Of a DNA stretch of 64,000 nt, positions 20,812-31,867 are shown in pieces. A model generated the notes under the pieces. The model saw nothing but the letters and a program-made list of their open reading frames with translations. It had not been told where the DNA came from and made no database searches. This stretch comes from Oegoconia quadripuncta (taxonomy: Eukaryota; Arthropoda; Insecta; Lepidoptera; Autostichidae), in contig OX438757.1 in NCBI GenBank assembly GCA_949316235.1, positions 15,494,505 through 15,558,504 on the forward strand. The letters are read 5' to 3'. Position numbers and translations under genes: made by a program. Numbering within the stretch: the first letter of the stretch is position 1; the number at the start of each line of letters is the position of its first letter.

Positions 20812-22532
20812 CTGCAAAGTAAAACACATATTTCTGAGAGTACATAAAATATTTATAGGGTAGAAAGGAACAGACTGAGGTAATTTTTCTTAAAAGCTAA
20901 ATTATTTATCGTATTGTAATTATCAAACTTAAAACCTGTATGCACCTTAACGACTTTTTCAAACTGAAAATTAACTGTTATATTGGAAATTTAGAAAATC
21001 CCGAGATACTAAGAATATGTCATCTATATAAACAAGAAAATGTATTAAGAGCTAAATATCTTTAGAACGGCTTAACTGATTTCCATGAAACATGGTTACG
21101 AACCTTTTCGCAAAGACCATACATTTCAAAAATAATAAAAGCATTTTCAAATCGTCAGCCACACGCACACGATAACCGACATGATATTCAAATTTATAAA
21201 ATCCCTCATTTTGGATTAAAAAGGAAAAATTTAGCACGGAACGGCCCAATTTAAATGGTGCATTTTGTTGTTTTTTTTTATCTTAGTTTCAAGAAAGAGA
21301 GATGCATAAAGCTTTGACTAACTTTGCTAGTAAATAATAATTTAACTTGTAAGAAATATTACTACTTATTGCAATTTATGAATATATGAACTGTCAAGTT
21401 TCTAAAATCAGTAGATAATATAACATGACCTGTCCAGCAGATCTGGCATAACTCGTAGTGTCTTTATAATGATTAATGACCCAAGATAGAGTCCTGGCGT
21501 CTCTCTTACACATAACACATGACAATAATAGCAGCCTCCTATCTCATGCCGTTATAGAGGAAATAGAGGTCAAGCTGAACCCGCCTGGATGAAGTTTATA
21601 CCAGGTGGTATGCCTACTTTATTTCGCTAGGATCTGCTAAACTCGAAATTTATGTATTCTGGTGTAAAGGATAAGAGGGAGTGAAATTATTGGCTTAAAA
21701 GATATTCTATTTTATTCCTGAAGATGACAACGCGTCTGGCAACATTGGATCACACTGTAAACTACGATCAACAGTGACAATTAAAGAAAGTAATGGGGTG
21801 TGTAAGTAGGTAAATAAGAATTCCACCAATCCTCTCATCAAATGAGAGTGTGGCCAATGAAATGCAAAGATAATTTCTATAGGGAAGATCGAGTGAAGTT
21901 CAATCCCCTGATTATACACCATGGACTGTGGTTAGATACAATGAGCGGGGCAGTGCACAAGTTGTTATTGGTATTAACAAATAATAAGAGTAGCAAGTTG
22001 GATCCGTTAAACACTGGACGGATTAATGAATTTAGGTCGTCAAATATAACTTCACGATTCTTCAAATTCGCAACCTTTAACAGACTGTTCCGACAGCTAG
22101 ATGTAAGCTGCGAATGACTTCAAGTCAAGGAAAAGAGGTTAGCTTTAAAATTCCCATGACTCCTTAAAAGCCAAGATCTGCAGTGTTAGATTAACTGGAT
22201 AAGCATTTGACTCCAATCTCACCTGATGGAAAGTGACGATGTGGGCGAAGATGAAGCACGCGATCCCAGTAAATGCCTAGCCACTTTGCTTTTGAAGATC
22301 CTAAGGTTGTAGATGTTATGGGGCTAGTAATAACTTTCTAATAGATGAGCTTCTTGCTCTGTTGCGCATGAAATAAAAAAGTCAACGCCTAGTGCACAAT
22401 GACACATTGTTTAACAAGCCATACAAATCATAGTAACGATGCAAATGAATAGTTACATAAGATTTTATAACTTGTAAATCCTGGTCACGGATCCACTTTG
22501 TGACCTCGTAAAAATGTTACAGCCATACTTAC
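20812..22532. other. dpr-like intron 2
   Basis: About 1.7 kb. The 22186-22317 part is a LINE-a relic listed separately. Short frames on both strands at 21707-22117 show no motif. Confidence 0.45.
22186..22317 (-). mobile_element. LINE-a relic
   Basis: Contains ACTGGATAAGCATTTGACTC, CAATCTCACCTGATGGAAAG and GATGAAGCACGCGATCCCAG in the order of the other LINE-a tails. No poly(A) run survives. Confidence 0.6.
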
Positions 22533-22684
22533 GCCTCTTTCGCTTAAATGGCCGACGAGACAGTGGAGGTAGGCAGTGCCTCCTAATTGAGCTGTGATGT
22601 TGCTGACTGAGTTGTTGGCTGTCACGTCAGCGGACGGCTGGACGCCTCCTCGCCAGCCGCGGGCCCTCGATGTGCCATGATGCC
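22533..22684 (-). CDS. dpr-like: dpr-like exon 2: mature N-terminus and A-B strands of Ig domain 1
   Basis: Acceptor CACCAG, donor GTAAGT. The first two bases complete an Arg codon split with exon 1 (phase 1). Then 50 codons include HHGTSRARGWRGGVQPS, NNSVSNITAQLGGTAYLHC and LVGHLSERG. Cys73 is the first disulfide cysteine, and NNS and NIT are sequons. The exon is GC-richer than the flanking introns. Confidence 0.92.
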
Positions 22685-22779
22685 CTGGTGTTAGAAAATA
22701 CTTAGATTAGTTTTTAGTAGACTAGGTAGAACCTCGTTCAGATTTAATCATTGTTCCAACAGTGATGCAAAATAACGAG

Positions 22780-22965
22780 GCCGAGTCAAGAAAATATTGA
22801 TAAATCACAATCACACCTGATATTATTAAATGAAGATGACGCCGAAGGTGGAAACTTGCTCACCCAAAACCCCCAACTTATTTGGGGGACTAGCCATCTT
22901 ATATCTGACAATCTAGCAACGGCAATGATATTTCCATTGCTGCTTAAAGCGAGAATGAAGTTCCA
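22780..22965 (-). repeat. SINE family 2, degenerate, minus strand
   Basis: Recognisable by AATCACACCTGATATTATTA, the GATGACGCCGAAGGTGGAA segment and CATCTTATATCTGACAATC. Older than the other copies. In intron 1. Confidence 0.55.
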
Positions 22966-23675
22966 TGAAAATTAGTAGCAGCCTCCGCAGCTCTCTTTTC
23001 TGGCGGTAGACCACCAGGGCGAGCTGCAGCTACCAGAATGGTTAGCGCTTGAGGGTTTCTCTTTAATTCTTTTTCGATTACAACGTTTACATTAAACGAG
23101 GGTATAGTCATATTGTTATTCTAAAGTCACAGAAAGAAAGGTACACATTCTATACCAAGTTCCGGCAACAAATCAATAAACTTGTCTTCATGAAAACAAT
23201 ACGAACGTTCCTCTATTTTACTGTCATTGAAAATATATTTGGAAACGCAGTGAAACTCCAAAAAAAGTAGGGTGTAAATTGTATTTATTTCCCGACGTCC
23301 TAAACTAACACACACCTTGAATAACATTTAGAAAATTGGTTGAAAAAAGACTTAATCTTGTGTTTCAAAACCCTGCACGGCCCGCGTGATATAGTCGTCC
23401 CTACCGTATAATTTTATAATTAATTTTATACTGTGTAGCTTTTTAAATTGGAAAATCAGACCTGATGTTAAGTGAAGATGAGGTCGAAGGTGGAACCTTA
23501 GTAACCGTAATCAACTGGAACACAACAATGCTATTGCCAACCACAAACCAAAATTCATCTTAAAACTATAAGTTGAAAATTTAGATCCCAAGAAAACAAT
23601 TGATTATTTCATCTAAAAACACCAAAAAACTATATGTTACGAGTAAAAGCGAATTATCTTCGAGGCGCTTTAAAA
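22966..23675. other. Intron 1 sequence with a SINE-2 scrap
   Basis: Bases 23457-23530 carry CAGACCTGATGTTAAGTGAA and GATGAGGTCGAAGGTGGAA from family 2. The rest is unassigned. Confidence 0.4.
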
Positions 23676-23880
23676 GGGTTTTTTTTATGCACAACGGGTT
23701 GGTACTTGACCTCAATCACACCTGATGTTAAGTGAAGATGAGGTCGAAGGTGGAAGCGTACTGACCCCAAAACCCCAACACATTTGGGTGACTGGATCTT
23801 ATCTCTGACAACCGGAACACAACAATGCTATTAACATTGCTGCTTGGCGGCAGATTTAGATAAGATGGTGGTAGCTAGAC
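23676..23880 (-). repeat. SINE family 2, minus strand, head missing
   Basis: Tail at 23676 (T run, ATGCACAACGGGTTGGTACT), body with GGTGGAAGCGTACTGACCCC, ending at GATAAGATGGTGGTAGCTAG. The tRNA-like head is lost. Confidence 0.75.
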
Positions 23881-24220
23881 ATTATCATAAGGGTATCTGA
23901 CACGTCATTACCTGCACATTTTCCAGTCCAATTTTTCCGAAACGAATAAACCGATTCTAATAAAACTTTATATTAATAATAAATGTATATTTATTTGTTC
24001 TTCACTAACTCACGCTATAGCGAAATGTACAGGATAACAGTAGTGTTACTTATGTCTGGTGAGTACGTGTGAAGACTGATGTCTAAAATAGGCGGTAGCC
24101 TGTGCTTTAGGACACCAGTACCCCAGACGCACTTCCCGGACGTACAGCTCAGACAGCGAGAAAAACTAGTGTAACTAACAGAAAAATAAAAAAAAAAACG
24201 GAAAAGCATCGACCACCTAA

Positions 24221-24870
24221 CCAAACATTGGTTGGTGGTAGGACATTTTAAATATCCGCCTGGCTAGCTACCACCGTCTTATCTAAATCTGCCGCCAAAC
24301 AACAATGTTAATAGCATTGCAAAGCCTTGAACACCGCCGTAGGGTCGCATGCCTTTCAGTATTTTACAGGATACATTTCGGTGAGTGTGCGATGGATTGC
24401 ACGATCTTATTCCACAGTCCTCTTTCCATCTTCGGACAACCAGGCGCGGGGGGGGCTTCCATCCATATGTTGTCGACATACCGAACATCCGCACTAAGCG
24501 CTTTGCTTCATCATTTATAATGCGGACTGCTAAGGTATGGAACTCACTGCCCGCGTCGGTTTTTCCCGACACTTACAACCTTGGGATCTTCAAGTCTAGA
24601 GTGAATAGGCATTTACTGGGTGCGCGTGATACATCTTCGGCTTCATCGTCACTTTCCATCAGGTGAGATTGTAGTCAAACGCGAAACCAGTTTTTAATAA
24701 AAAAAAAAAAAAAAAACAATGTTGTGTTCCGGTTGTCAAGGATAAGATAGCCAGTCCCCCAAATATGTTGGGGTTTTCGGATCAGTGCGTTTCCACCTTC
24801 GGCCTCATCTTCACCTAATATCAGGTGTGATTGAGGTCAATTGCTAACCCGTTTGGATAAAAAAAAACAT
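24221..24870 (+). repeat. SINE family 2 split by a LINE-a insertion
   Basis: The first part (24221-24315) has GGTAGGACATTTTAAATATC, CGCCTGGCTAGCTACCACCG and AACAATGTTAATAGCATTG. The second part resumes at about 24717 with ACAATGTTGTGTTCCGGTTG and continues to the A-rich end near 24868. The gap is exactly a LINE-a 3' end with poly(A). Confidence 0.75.
24316..24716 (+). mobile_element. LINE-a 3' end nested in SINE family 2
   Basis: Carries RT C-terminal pieces in two registers: LQSLEHRRRVACLSVFYRIH, FGECAMD, then VVDIPNIRTKRFASSFIMRT, KVWNSLPASVF and FKSRVNRHLLGARDTSSASS. It ends in AACCAGTTTTTAATAAAA and a long poly(A). At least one frameshift is present. Confidence 0.8.
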
Positions 24871-25436
24871 GGTGTTTTTATTTTTTAATTTTCCATAATC
24901 CGTATCCGTGTGCGCTGCAGCAGCACAAATGGACCATAAACTCAGTGTGGTGCATCACTCAAGCAGTTATGTTACAACTTACATTATTCTTAATTATTTA
25001 TTACAGTAATATCTCTCACCTAAATATTTATTCAGTAACTATCTTCCAAAGTAACTGTAATTCAATTAGAAATTTTCTCACCACTTAATAATAAAGAGTC
25101 TATTATTTTATATGAAGTGTGCTCTCGAGACGCTTTAGGGTGACATTGGGGTATGAACTTACGAGCAGTTTAAAGGTCACTTGTGTCTCTTATTTAGATA
25201 CTTATTATGATTTATAAGAATTTTTAATGCTCATTGTGATAAACGAAGTTAAGAGGGTTTATTCCGTGCAGTATTTATCCAATGATTAATTCTAGCTAGT
25301 TACAGTGGGAGAAGTGTGGAGGGGGGAATGCATGCACATTGGAGTCAAATTTCTCAAGATTAACACTGGTTTTGAATCTGGATTGATTTTCATTAGATTC
25401 CACAACCAAAGTCACAACCTGACTTGGAACCATTGA
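24871..25436. other. Intron 1 sequence, nothing recognised
   Basis: AT-rich and unique within the window. Confidence 0.4.
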
Positions 25437-25825
25437 TATTTTTTTTATGGTTAACTGGATACGTGATTGACCACAATCTCACCTGATGGGAAGTGACGAT
25501 GTGGCCGAAGATGAAGTACGCGATCTCATAGGTAGATGCCTATTCACCCTGCTCTTGAAGATCCCAAGGTTGAAGGATTCAGGAAAGACTGAGGCCGGAA
25601 GGGAGTTCCATGCCTTGGCTGTTCGCATTATGAATGAAGAGTCGAACCGCTTAGTGCGAATGTTCGGTATGTTAACTACATACGGGTGGAATCGCTACCC
25701 ACGCCTAGCAGTCCGAAGATGAAATGGCGATGGTGGAATAAGATTGTGCAATCCATCGCACACTCACCGAAGTGCATCCTGTAAAAACTGAGAGACAGGG
25801 GACCTTGCGACGGTGTTCTAATATA
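25437..25825 (-). mobile_element. LINE-a 3' end, minus strand
   Basis: Matches 16838-17290 through GAAAGACTGAGGCCGGAAGG, GTTCCATGCCTTGGCTGTTC and AGTCGAACCGCTTAGTGCGA, up to GAGAGACAGGGGACCTTGCG. It lies opposite to the copy at 24316 within the same intron. Confidence 0.75.
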
Positions 25826-25961
25826 CATGTATACGATATACATATATATTAGTCTTCAGGATTTCCAATTAATAATAATTACACTGTTTATGATTAAATA
25901 CTGACACAAAAGACAAGAGTCATGTGATAAAGTTTAGTAATTACATTCAATCATGACGACC

Positions 25962-26110
25962 GATTGGTGTAGTGGATAGTGACGCTGTCAGCGAAGCCAA
26001 CGGTTGCGGGTTCGAATCCCGCGAGAGGTAAATGTTTGTGTGATGAATACAAAACATTTATTCCCGAGTCATGGGTGTTTATATAAATATTTATGTATGT
26101 TTATCCGTTA
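25962..26110 (+). repeat. SINE family 3 (tRNA-derived)
   Basis: The head GACGACCGATTGGTGTAGTG contains box A (TGGTGTAGTGG). Box B is GGTTCGAATCCCGC at about 26010. The body GATGAATACAAAACATTTAT, CCGAGTCATGGGTGTTTATA and a short TATCCG end follow. Related copies lie at 37372-37510 and, inverted, 54200-54295. Confidence 0.8.
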
Positions 26111-26129
26111 TCTAGTATCCATAGTGTTA

Positions 26130-26395
26130 TGACGACCTGTTTGGTGTAGTGGTTAAAAATTCTGACTGCTATACCAAAAGGTCGCGGGTTCGAATCCCGC
26201 TAATATTTGTATGATGAATACAGACATGTGTTCCCGAGTTATGGATGTTTTTCATTAATTTATTTATTTATTTACAAAAAAAATGTATTTGTGTAGTTTA
26301 TCAACCATCTGGTATACATAATACAAGCCTAGTTGCTTAGTGTGGAACTAGATGGCGCTGTGTGTATGTGCAAAGAGATTTATTTATTATTTATA
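26130..26395 (+). repeat. SINE family 1, full length
   Basis: Box A in GACCTGTTTGGTGTAGTGG, box B GGTTCGAATCCCGC, body CAGACATGTGTTCCCGAGTT, the A-rich TTATTTACAAAAAAA, ACCATCTGGTATACATAATA and the end AGATGGCGCTGTGTGTATG with ATTTATTTATTA. It sits immediately after a family-3 copy in the same orientation. Confidence 0.88.
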
Positions 26396-26944
26396 GTACA
26401 AGCTTTGCTTAGTTTAGGAATAGGTGATTGGTGTAAGTGTCCGAAATATTTATTTATTTTATTATTTATTTTTTATTTAATCGGGTAAGGTTTACTAACA
26501 ATGTCACTCATCTCTCAATAAAACACAGCATTTCGCGTTCAAAGTCTTGAACTTTAGGATCTCGGAGCTGTTTGTGCATTGATCCAGCAAAGACTTGTCG
26601 ACGTTTCGTATGGCCCAATAGCCGTACTTATCTCGAACAAAGGATAAGCATGCCCACCCAGCGAGGTAATGCAGCAAGTATTCTAATTAAGCGGACCGTT
26701 CTAATCCATGGCTTTAAGTTTTTGCGCACGTAAATCAACCTATCCTTTGTTTAGTATTTTAATTTAGAATTTACGTTAATATCTTTAAGAATATTTTTTT
26801 AATAAATCAGGGCTTGTTTTGTTATTAACACTTGAGGTATTTTATTTGGGAAGGGTTTATCACTCCTGATGAATAGCTCTCCATAATCTAACTGGCTATA
26901 TTATCTCAGATGGTCATAATACGACAGTAGCTTAAAGTATCTAA
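26396..26944. other. Intron 1 sequence, nothing recognised
   Basis: AT-rich. A TTATTTATTT-type tract occurs near 26440-26475, and there is no coding signal. Confidence 0.4.
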
Positions 26945-27135
26945 AGTAAATATCTGCCGCTAAGCAGCAATGTTAATAGCATTGTTGTGTTCCGCTTGTC
27001 AGAGATAAGATAGCCAGTCTCCCAAATGTGTTGGGGTTTCCGGGTCAGTACGCTTCCACCTTCGATCTCATCTTCACTTAACATCAGGTGTGATTGAGGT
27101 CAAGCATAAACCCGTTGTGCATTAAAAAAAAAAAA
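26945..27135 (+). repeat. SINE family 2, 3' half
   Basis: From CTGCCGCTAAGCAGCAATGT through GGGTTTCCGGGTCAGTACGC and AACATCAGGTGTGATTGAGG to the poly(A) after CCGTTGTGCATT. Confidence 0.75.
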
Positions 27136-27238
27136 GTAAACAATGATTTGCTTCGCTATCCATTGGGGATTTGCTCCAATCGTCACTCGTTTGGTGATCG
27201 CAGATTTTCTTAGGAGCTTGAAACCAATGATGCTGCTG

Positions 27239-27360
27239 TCCATTATTAGCATTACAGGATGTCCACTGCTGAAGTTAGACCTCGCCCCATAGATATCCAG
27301 AGCGACAAGTTGTGAGCGGCATGTACCCAGGGACTTTCCGCGATCTTCTCAGGCCATTCT
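27239..27360 (-). mobile_element. Non-LTR 3' relic (RTE-like)
   Basis: CATTACAGGATGTCCACTGC, CCCCATAGATATCCAGAGCG and CGCGATCTTCTCAGGCCATT match, from memory, a 3' region common to lepidopteran RTE-type repeats. There is no second copy in this window to confirm it. Confidence 0.4.
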
Positions 27361-27402
27361 TCATCGGAAATTAAAAAATTGTTACTAAGTACATAGAAAA
27401 GT

Positions 27403-27675
27403 GACATCTGTGTGGTGTAGTGGTTAGAAACGCTGACTGCTATAACAATAGGTCACGGGTTCGAATCCCGACAGGGGCATATGTTTGTATGATGAATACG
27501 GACGTGGTGTACCCGAGTTATGTATGTTTTTCTTTTATAATTTATGTTATGTATTTCCAAAAAAAAATGTATTTATGTAGTATATCAATCATCTGATATC
27601 CATAATACAAGTCTAGTTGCTTAGTGTAAAACTCATTGGCATTGTGTGTATGTCCAAGGATATTTATTATTATCT
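27403..27675 (+). repeat. SINE family 1, full length
   Basis: Box A in TGTGTGGTGTAGTGGTTAGA, box B GGGTTCGAATCCCGACAGGG, then the standard body and a diverged end (ACTCATTGGCATTGTGTGTA). It lies about 125 bp upstream of the intron-1 donor of the dpr-like gene. Confidence 0.85.
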
Positions 27676-27799
27676 CTGAACAATTCAGTTTTATTAATTC
27701 TGAACAAAGGCAAATTGTACAAATTTGCCTTTGTCCTCATGTTTTACACTTAGAACAATTATAAATAACCCCTCGATTCAATAATCATTTTAAACTCAC

Positions 27800-27893
27800 G
27801 TATATCTCCGGTGGAGGATGTGAACAAAGGTAGCATGCAGAAGATAGCTGCAGCAAGCGGTATGCCCATCCCGCTGGCCACTCGCCATCTCAT
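27800..27893 (-). CDS. dpr-like: dpr-like exon 1: signal peptide
   Basis: An ATG directly follows a consensus acceptor (TTTGTTCCAG), implying an upstream non-coding exon. The 31 codons read MRWRVASGMGIPLAAAIFCM then LPLFTSSTGDI: a basic start, a hydrophobic core of about 15 residues and a plausible cleavage region at TSSTG. The donor GTGAGT leaves one base that completes Arg32 in exon 2 (phase 1). The frame and splice match make this start convincing. Confidence 0.88.
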
Positions 27894-28109
27894 CTGGAAC
27901 AAACCAAAGGCAATGTTATTGTGATAAATTTACACCTAATAACTATTAATTGAAAATAAGGAAGGAATCTCGAGGACGTCGGGTGCGGCCGCCGAGACTG
28001 TAGAAAACATCAAAATTAATAAATACAGTAACCGGCTCCAAATGCATTTTTCTTGCTTTCGGAGTCGAAACTTAATCCGGGCGCTCTTCAATTTTTCTTT
28101 AATATTTCA

Positions 28110-28270
28110 AAGCGCTTAGTCGATGTGACTGGTGATCCGAGTGCTGGCTGTTTCCTCGCTCAACCATCCAGCGAGCAAATGCTGCCAGCATTTTGGGTAC
28201 CTTGCCTCGCAGTCCCAATTTTTGACATTTGTTCTAGTTTATTTTCATTACTGTAATAAATTAAAAATCT
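28110..28270 (+). repeat. Dispersed repeat shared with 62500-62665
   Basis: GGCTGTTTCCTCGCTCAAC, GCATTTTGGGTACCTTGC and ACATTTGTTCTAGTTTA occur in the same order at 62540-62655. The class is unknown. The 67-codon frame here is part of the repeat. Confidence 0.6.
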
Positions 28271-28834
28271 GTATGTATATTGATAGATAAGCATTTATTT
28301 GCATCCATGTACATACACATAACAAATTTTACATCTGAAAAATACCACTAACACAATAAAACACAAGTACAAGTATACAAAAAGTCTACAGCTCAATGTA
28401 TGGATTTGCCCGAGGCGGGCAAAACACTGGTATTCTGCTGGAACCTGAGGATTGGTCTGGGACAAATGGAATTTTGAAATATGTTTGGTGTTATCAAATT
28501 TAAACTAACGTTATTGGTAAATGAATATTGTGTAAAATTATTCCCGTAACATATTGGATTCAATTAATAAACTATACCCAATTAAGTTATTGAACCAATT
28601 ATTATTATTATTATAGAAGAAATTGTAAATTAATGAAAAATTAAGAAATTATTGCAATTTTCGATTTCATATTCTATACACGTTATAATTATAATAAACT
28701 ATTTCAATTTGTGATGCCCAAGCTATGGATCCAATCCACAGCCCCTACTGCTTCATATATTATCTTCTCATGATAGGAAGACAGTGGAAAGGTAGCGGTC
28801 CGGAATACCAATCTTCTGCTTTTCCATATACCTA
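28271..28834. other. AT-rich sequence, nothing recognised
   Basis: Contains a long AT-rich run at about 28500-28700. Upstream of the dpr-like coding exons, so 5' UTR exons or promoter elements could lie in this direction, but none is visible. Confidence 0.35.
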
Positions 28835-29271
28835 CAATGTGATAGGGGTGGTACTTCTAACCCGTTAAGGCTAAATACTACATCCAAATCCATCGACAAA
28901 AAAAATAATATGGGGGGTCCAGCCCCCTTCCCCCTAAATTTATGACCATTTTTATTTTATTTTCAATGTACTGCGGCGCGCTCGATACTTTATGCGATAT
29001 CAAAGGTTTCATACGTCGTAGAAACATGAAAAAAATTGCAAACGGTACCTGATACCTAATGATACTGGCTAACTAATCAATTACTTTGTTTTGTATGTTT
29101 GAGATTATTTTGGTAAGAAAAAAAAAATATTACTTAATTATTTTGTGATTTAAAATCACTTTTTTATGTTTTCACGGATATGTTTTCACCCCCCATATTA
29201 TTTTTTTTGTCGATGATTTTGGATGTAGTACTGAGCCTTAACGGGTTAGAAGTACCACCCCTATCACATTG
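28835..29271. mobile_element. MITE with about 85-bp TIRs and TA target site
   Basis: The left end CAATGTGATAGGGGTGGTAC and the right end are inverse copies for about 85 bp with few mismatches, through CTAACCCGTTAAGG and CGACAAAAAAAATAATATGG. TA flanks both sides (28833-28834 and 29272-29273). The core is non-coding. The Tc1/mariner superfamily is inferred from the TA site. Confidence 0.85.
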
Positions 29272-29956
29272 TATATCCCTTATTTAAAAACCTAAAGTTA
29301 TAAGCCATAAGTATAAGTTGGTCAAACATCTGGGCAAACTGCCTCAGAGCAGTGACCTAGGAACATATGTGTTTTACCTATGAACGTGCTCAGAGGCCCT
29401 TATTACCCGACTGATGAGAGGGTTGTGTTTTTCGCTCGTGCCATGTATGTAACACGTTTTTACTGACATCTTAAAAAAGTTCTAACAAGTGCTCCCAAAT
29501 AGAAATCAACTAACAAAAGTTCCATCAACAGACCGTCATTACGTCAACTGAATTCCGCAAAATCAGTTTTCCGTTCCATTTAAGTTACCAATCAGTTGTT
29601 AGAAGGCCTCATAGTAGGTAAACAAATCACAACTTTGATGAGTTCCACGATCTTTTTCACGTGAAATTTTCTCCGTCGAAAGAAAAATATTTTTCCTTTC
29701 GATTCTCAGCAAATGATGTATCCATTGTGCTGCAATGTTTGCTTAAAGACTTTTTTGTGAGGGGCCGATATGAATGGAAAATTGTGTTTTGATGAGGAAA
29801 TTGTGTGTTTATTTCATTTTATGGTTTGGTTGGTACACTTACGTCATTTACGTCAGTGTAACATGCTTCCACCCTACTTTTACGAGGTTGCGTGGAAATA
29901 ATAGAACCAATTCAACATGATAAATGTAACCTAACACTCGTTCCACTTCTCTAATC
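29272..29956. other. No feature recognised
   Basis: Unassigned upstream sequence of the dpr-like gene. Confidence 0.35.
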
Positions 29957-30335
29957 GCTTCCGTGGCTCCTTATTTTGAATAAGGATTACAAAACGGAGG
30001 TCGCCGGTTCGATTCCCAGCGGAGTTCATGTTTAGTACTCGGTTTCGTTGCAGGTAGGGCATTTACCATCCTAAGTCCACCAAACAGCAAACAACATTGA
30101 GTTTACGATTCGGAGGTCGCGGGTTCGATCCCAGCGGGGTACATGATTAAGTACTCGGTTTGGTTGGTGGTAGGGCATTTTAAATGTCCGCCTGGCTAGC
30201 TACCACCATCTTATTTAAATCTGCCGTCAAGCAGCAATTGACATTAGCATTGTTGTGTTCCGGTTGTCACAGATAAGATAGCCAGTCTCCCTAATATGAT
30301 GGGGTTTATTGGTCAGCACGCTTCCATTTGTCCTC
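29957..30335 (+). repeat. Two SINE family 2 copies in tandem
   Basis: A head fragment at 29957-30068 (box B GGTTCGATTCCCAGCGG, then GTACTCGGTTTCGTTG) is followed at 30090-30335 by a longer copy (GTTTACGATTCGGAGGTCGC, GTTCGATCCCAGCGGGGTAC, body to about AGCACGCTTCCA). The second copy lacks its 3' end. Confidence 0.7.
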
Positions 30336-31449
30336 ACAATATGCGGATTTAGAAGGGGGCTTTTTAGAAGATTTTCGACTATTACATACAACAGATTAAC
30401 CAACCTTGTTGGAAAAAAATAATGGCGATCCCCGGTCTTCATATCGGAAACTATACTATACATTCTGTTACTATTTTAATGCTTAAATAAGACGTAATTT
30501 ATTGTCTTAAAATTACCAGCGAGCAATTATGAGCGATGGCCCATTTGTAGTACAGATACACATACAACTCTTTAACCGCCTTCGTGGTTCACTATAAACA
30601 ACATAGGAATATTATTAACGATATTATAAAAATACAACCTAACATCGAACTGAATTCTGTTTCTCTGAATTCTGAACCTAACCAACAGGGTCGGGGTGTC
30701 TATGTGTTGTCTAGAAAAAGTAACTTCAACATAAAGCAATTCTAGTAATTTAAATTATGGTAAGTAGAACATCTATCAAACATCAAAAAGTAGGTCTGAT
30801 AATAGGTTAACCATTTTTCTAGTATGTGAAACATATATATAAAATAAGTTTATGAGAAAAAGAGTTATGTAAAATAATCACTCTGGCAATTGGAATTTCT
30901 TGTTACCGTTTTCGAACAATTGAAATTCGAGCAAGAAAGTTTCGAAAGTATGATAGGTTACCCTAAAAATGGCGATGTTATTAAAAAAAAAAATATTTCT
31001 TTTTATAACCACAGCCGAGAGGCTGCGGCCGGCATTCGTTGTAGCAGTTAAAACTTTTAACTAGGTTCGAAACTGCAATGGTAGCTGTCCAGTGTTGCCC
31101 TGAGTTTTGAATACGAGTGGCCAGTTTCGCGATGTTGCTAGAATTCAAATAATTAAATTTACAGTGACCAGTCAAAGCTTCTGTTGCGTGTTTAGTGAAT
31201 TTGATTGTGAAGAAAATAAGCTATGTGGTTGTGAAAGCGTTAATTAAGAGGGTTTATTCCGGCCAGTGGCGGCCTTGGATAAATTAAGATGAAAATGAAA
31301 ATATTTATTTTCAACCTCGGTTTGTTTTATATAATTTTTACATTGTTGAGACCTTCTTTTAAGTGTATGAACACCTGTGTCAGAAGATATCGCTCTTCCA
31401 TTAATAACAATTATTACACAAAACAAGAAGAGAGAAGAAAAGCAACATT
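30336..31449. other. Unassigned, with a locally GC-richer patch
   Basis: No repeat matched. A patch at about 31010-31110 (ACAGCCGAGAGGCTGCGGCC) is GC-richer than its surroundings. It could be a non-coding exon or regulatory site, but no splice or promoter signal settles this. Confidence 0.3.
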
Positions 31450-31685
31450 TTGACGAACTGGTCGTGGGTTCGAATCCCGCTAGGGGCATATGATATGATG
31501 AATACAGATATGTGTTCCCGAGTTATGGATGTTTTTCATTTACACATGTAGTAATTTACAAACAAAATAAATATTTGTGTAGTTTATCGATTATCTGGTA
31601 TCCATAACACAAGCCTAGATGCTTACTGTGGACCTAGCTGGCGCTGTGTGTTTGTGCAAAGATATATATTTATTTATTTTATAGT
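31450..31685 (+). repeat. SINE family 1, box A lost
   Basis: Starts at CGTGGGTTCGAATCCCGC and continues with the family body, ending AGCTGGCGCTGTGTGTTTG and a TTATTTATTT run. Confidence 0.75.
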
Positions 31686-31867
31686 GTATTTAAAAAGCTA
31701 TGATTTAAATACAGACGAAATAAAAAAATCGCGCTGACGCTCTCGGAAAGCCTAAAAGTTAATGATAAGTAATACCTAAACAGCTTTGATGGCGGTTATT
31801 TTTCGAATTCATGGTTCATGGAAATACTGTAATTAAAGCTATTTAAGCGTAACGCGGATGTTACTGT

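Larger units (their letters stand above)
5693..27893 (-). other. dpr-like: dpr-family Ig cell-surface gene, five coding exons, 3' end not seen
   Basis: Gene-level entry: join of 27893-27800, 22684-22533, 20811-20731, 18792-18709 and 5827-5693, read on the minus strand. Exon lengths 94, 152, 81, 84 and 135 give 182 codons with no stop. The first intron is phase 1 and the others phase 0, and each has a GT donor and AG acceptor. The product has an N-terminal signal peptide, a complete V-type Ig domain (C73 and C136 as the disulfide pair, W86 in VSWIRKRD, sequons at N55, N60 and N131) and the start of a second Ig domain (C178). VSWIRKRD, FTYTNDERFQ, DWTLQIKF and NGTYECQ are dpr-family hallmarks. 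Family knowledge: Dpr proteins are GPI- or membrane-anchored neuronal recognition proteins that pair with DIP receptors to guide synaptic matching. The individual dpr member was not decided. The rest of Ig domain 2 and the anchor were not found down to base 1. Confidence 0.9.

Noticed and set aside
26130..26200. Candidate tRNA gene (box A and box B present)
   Set aside because: The tRNA-like head continues into a SINE body found in many copies and does not form a complete cloverleaf in the expected length.
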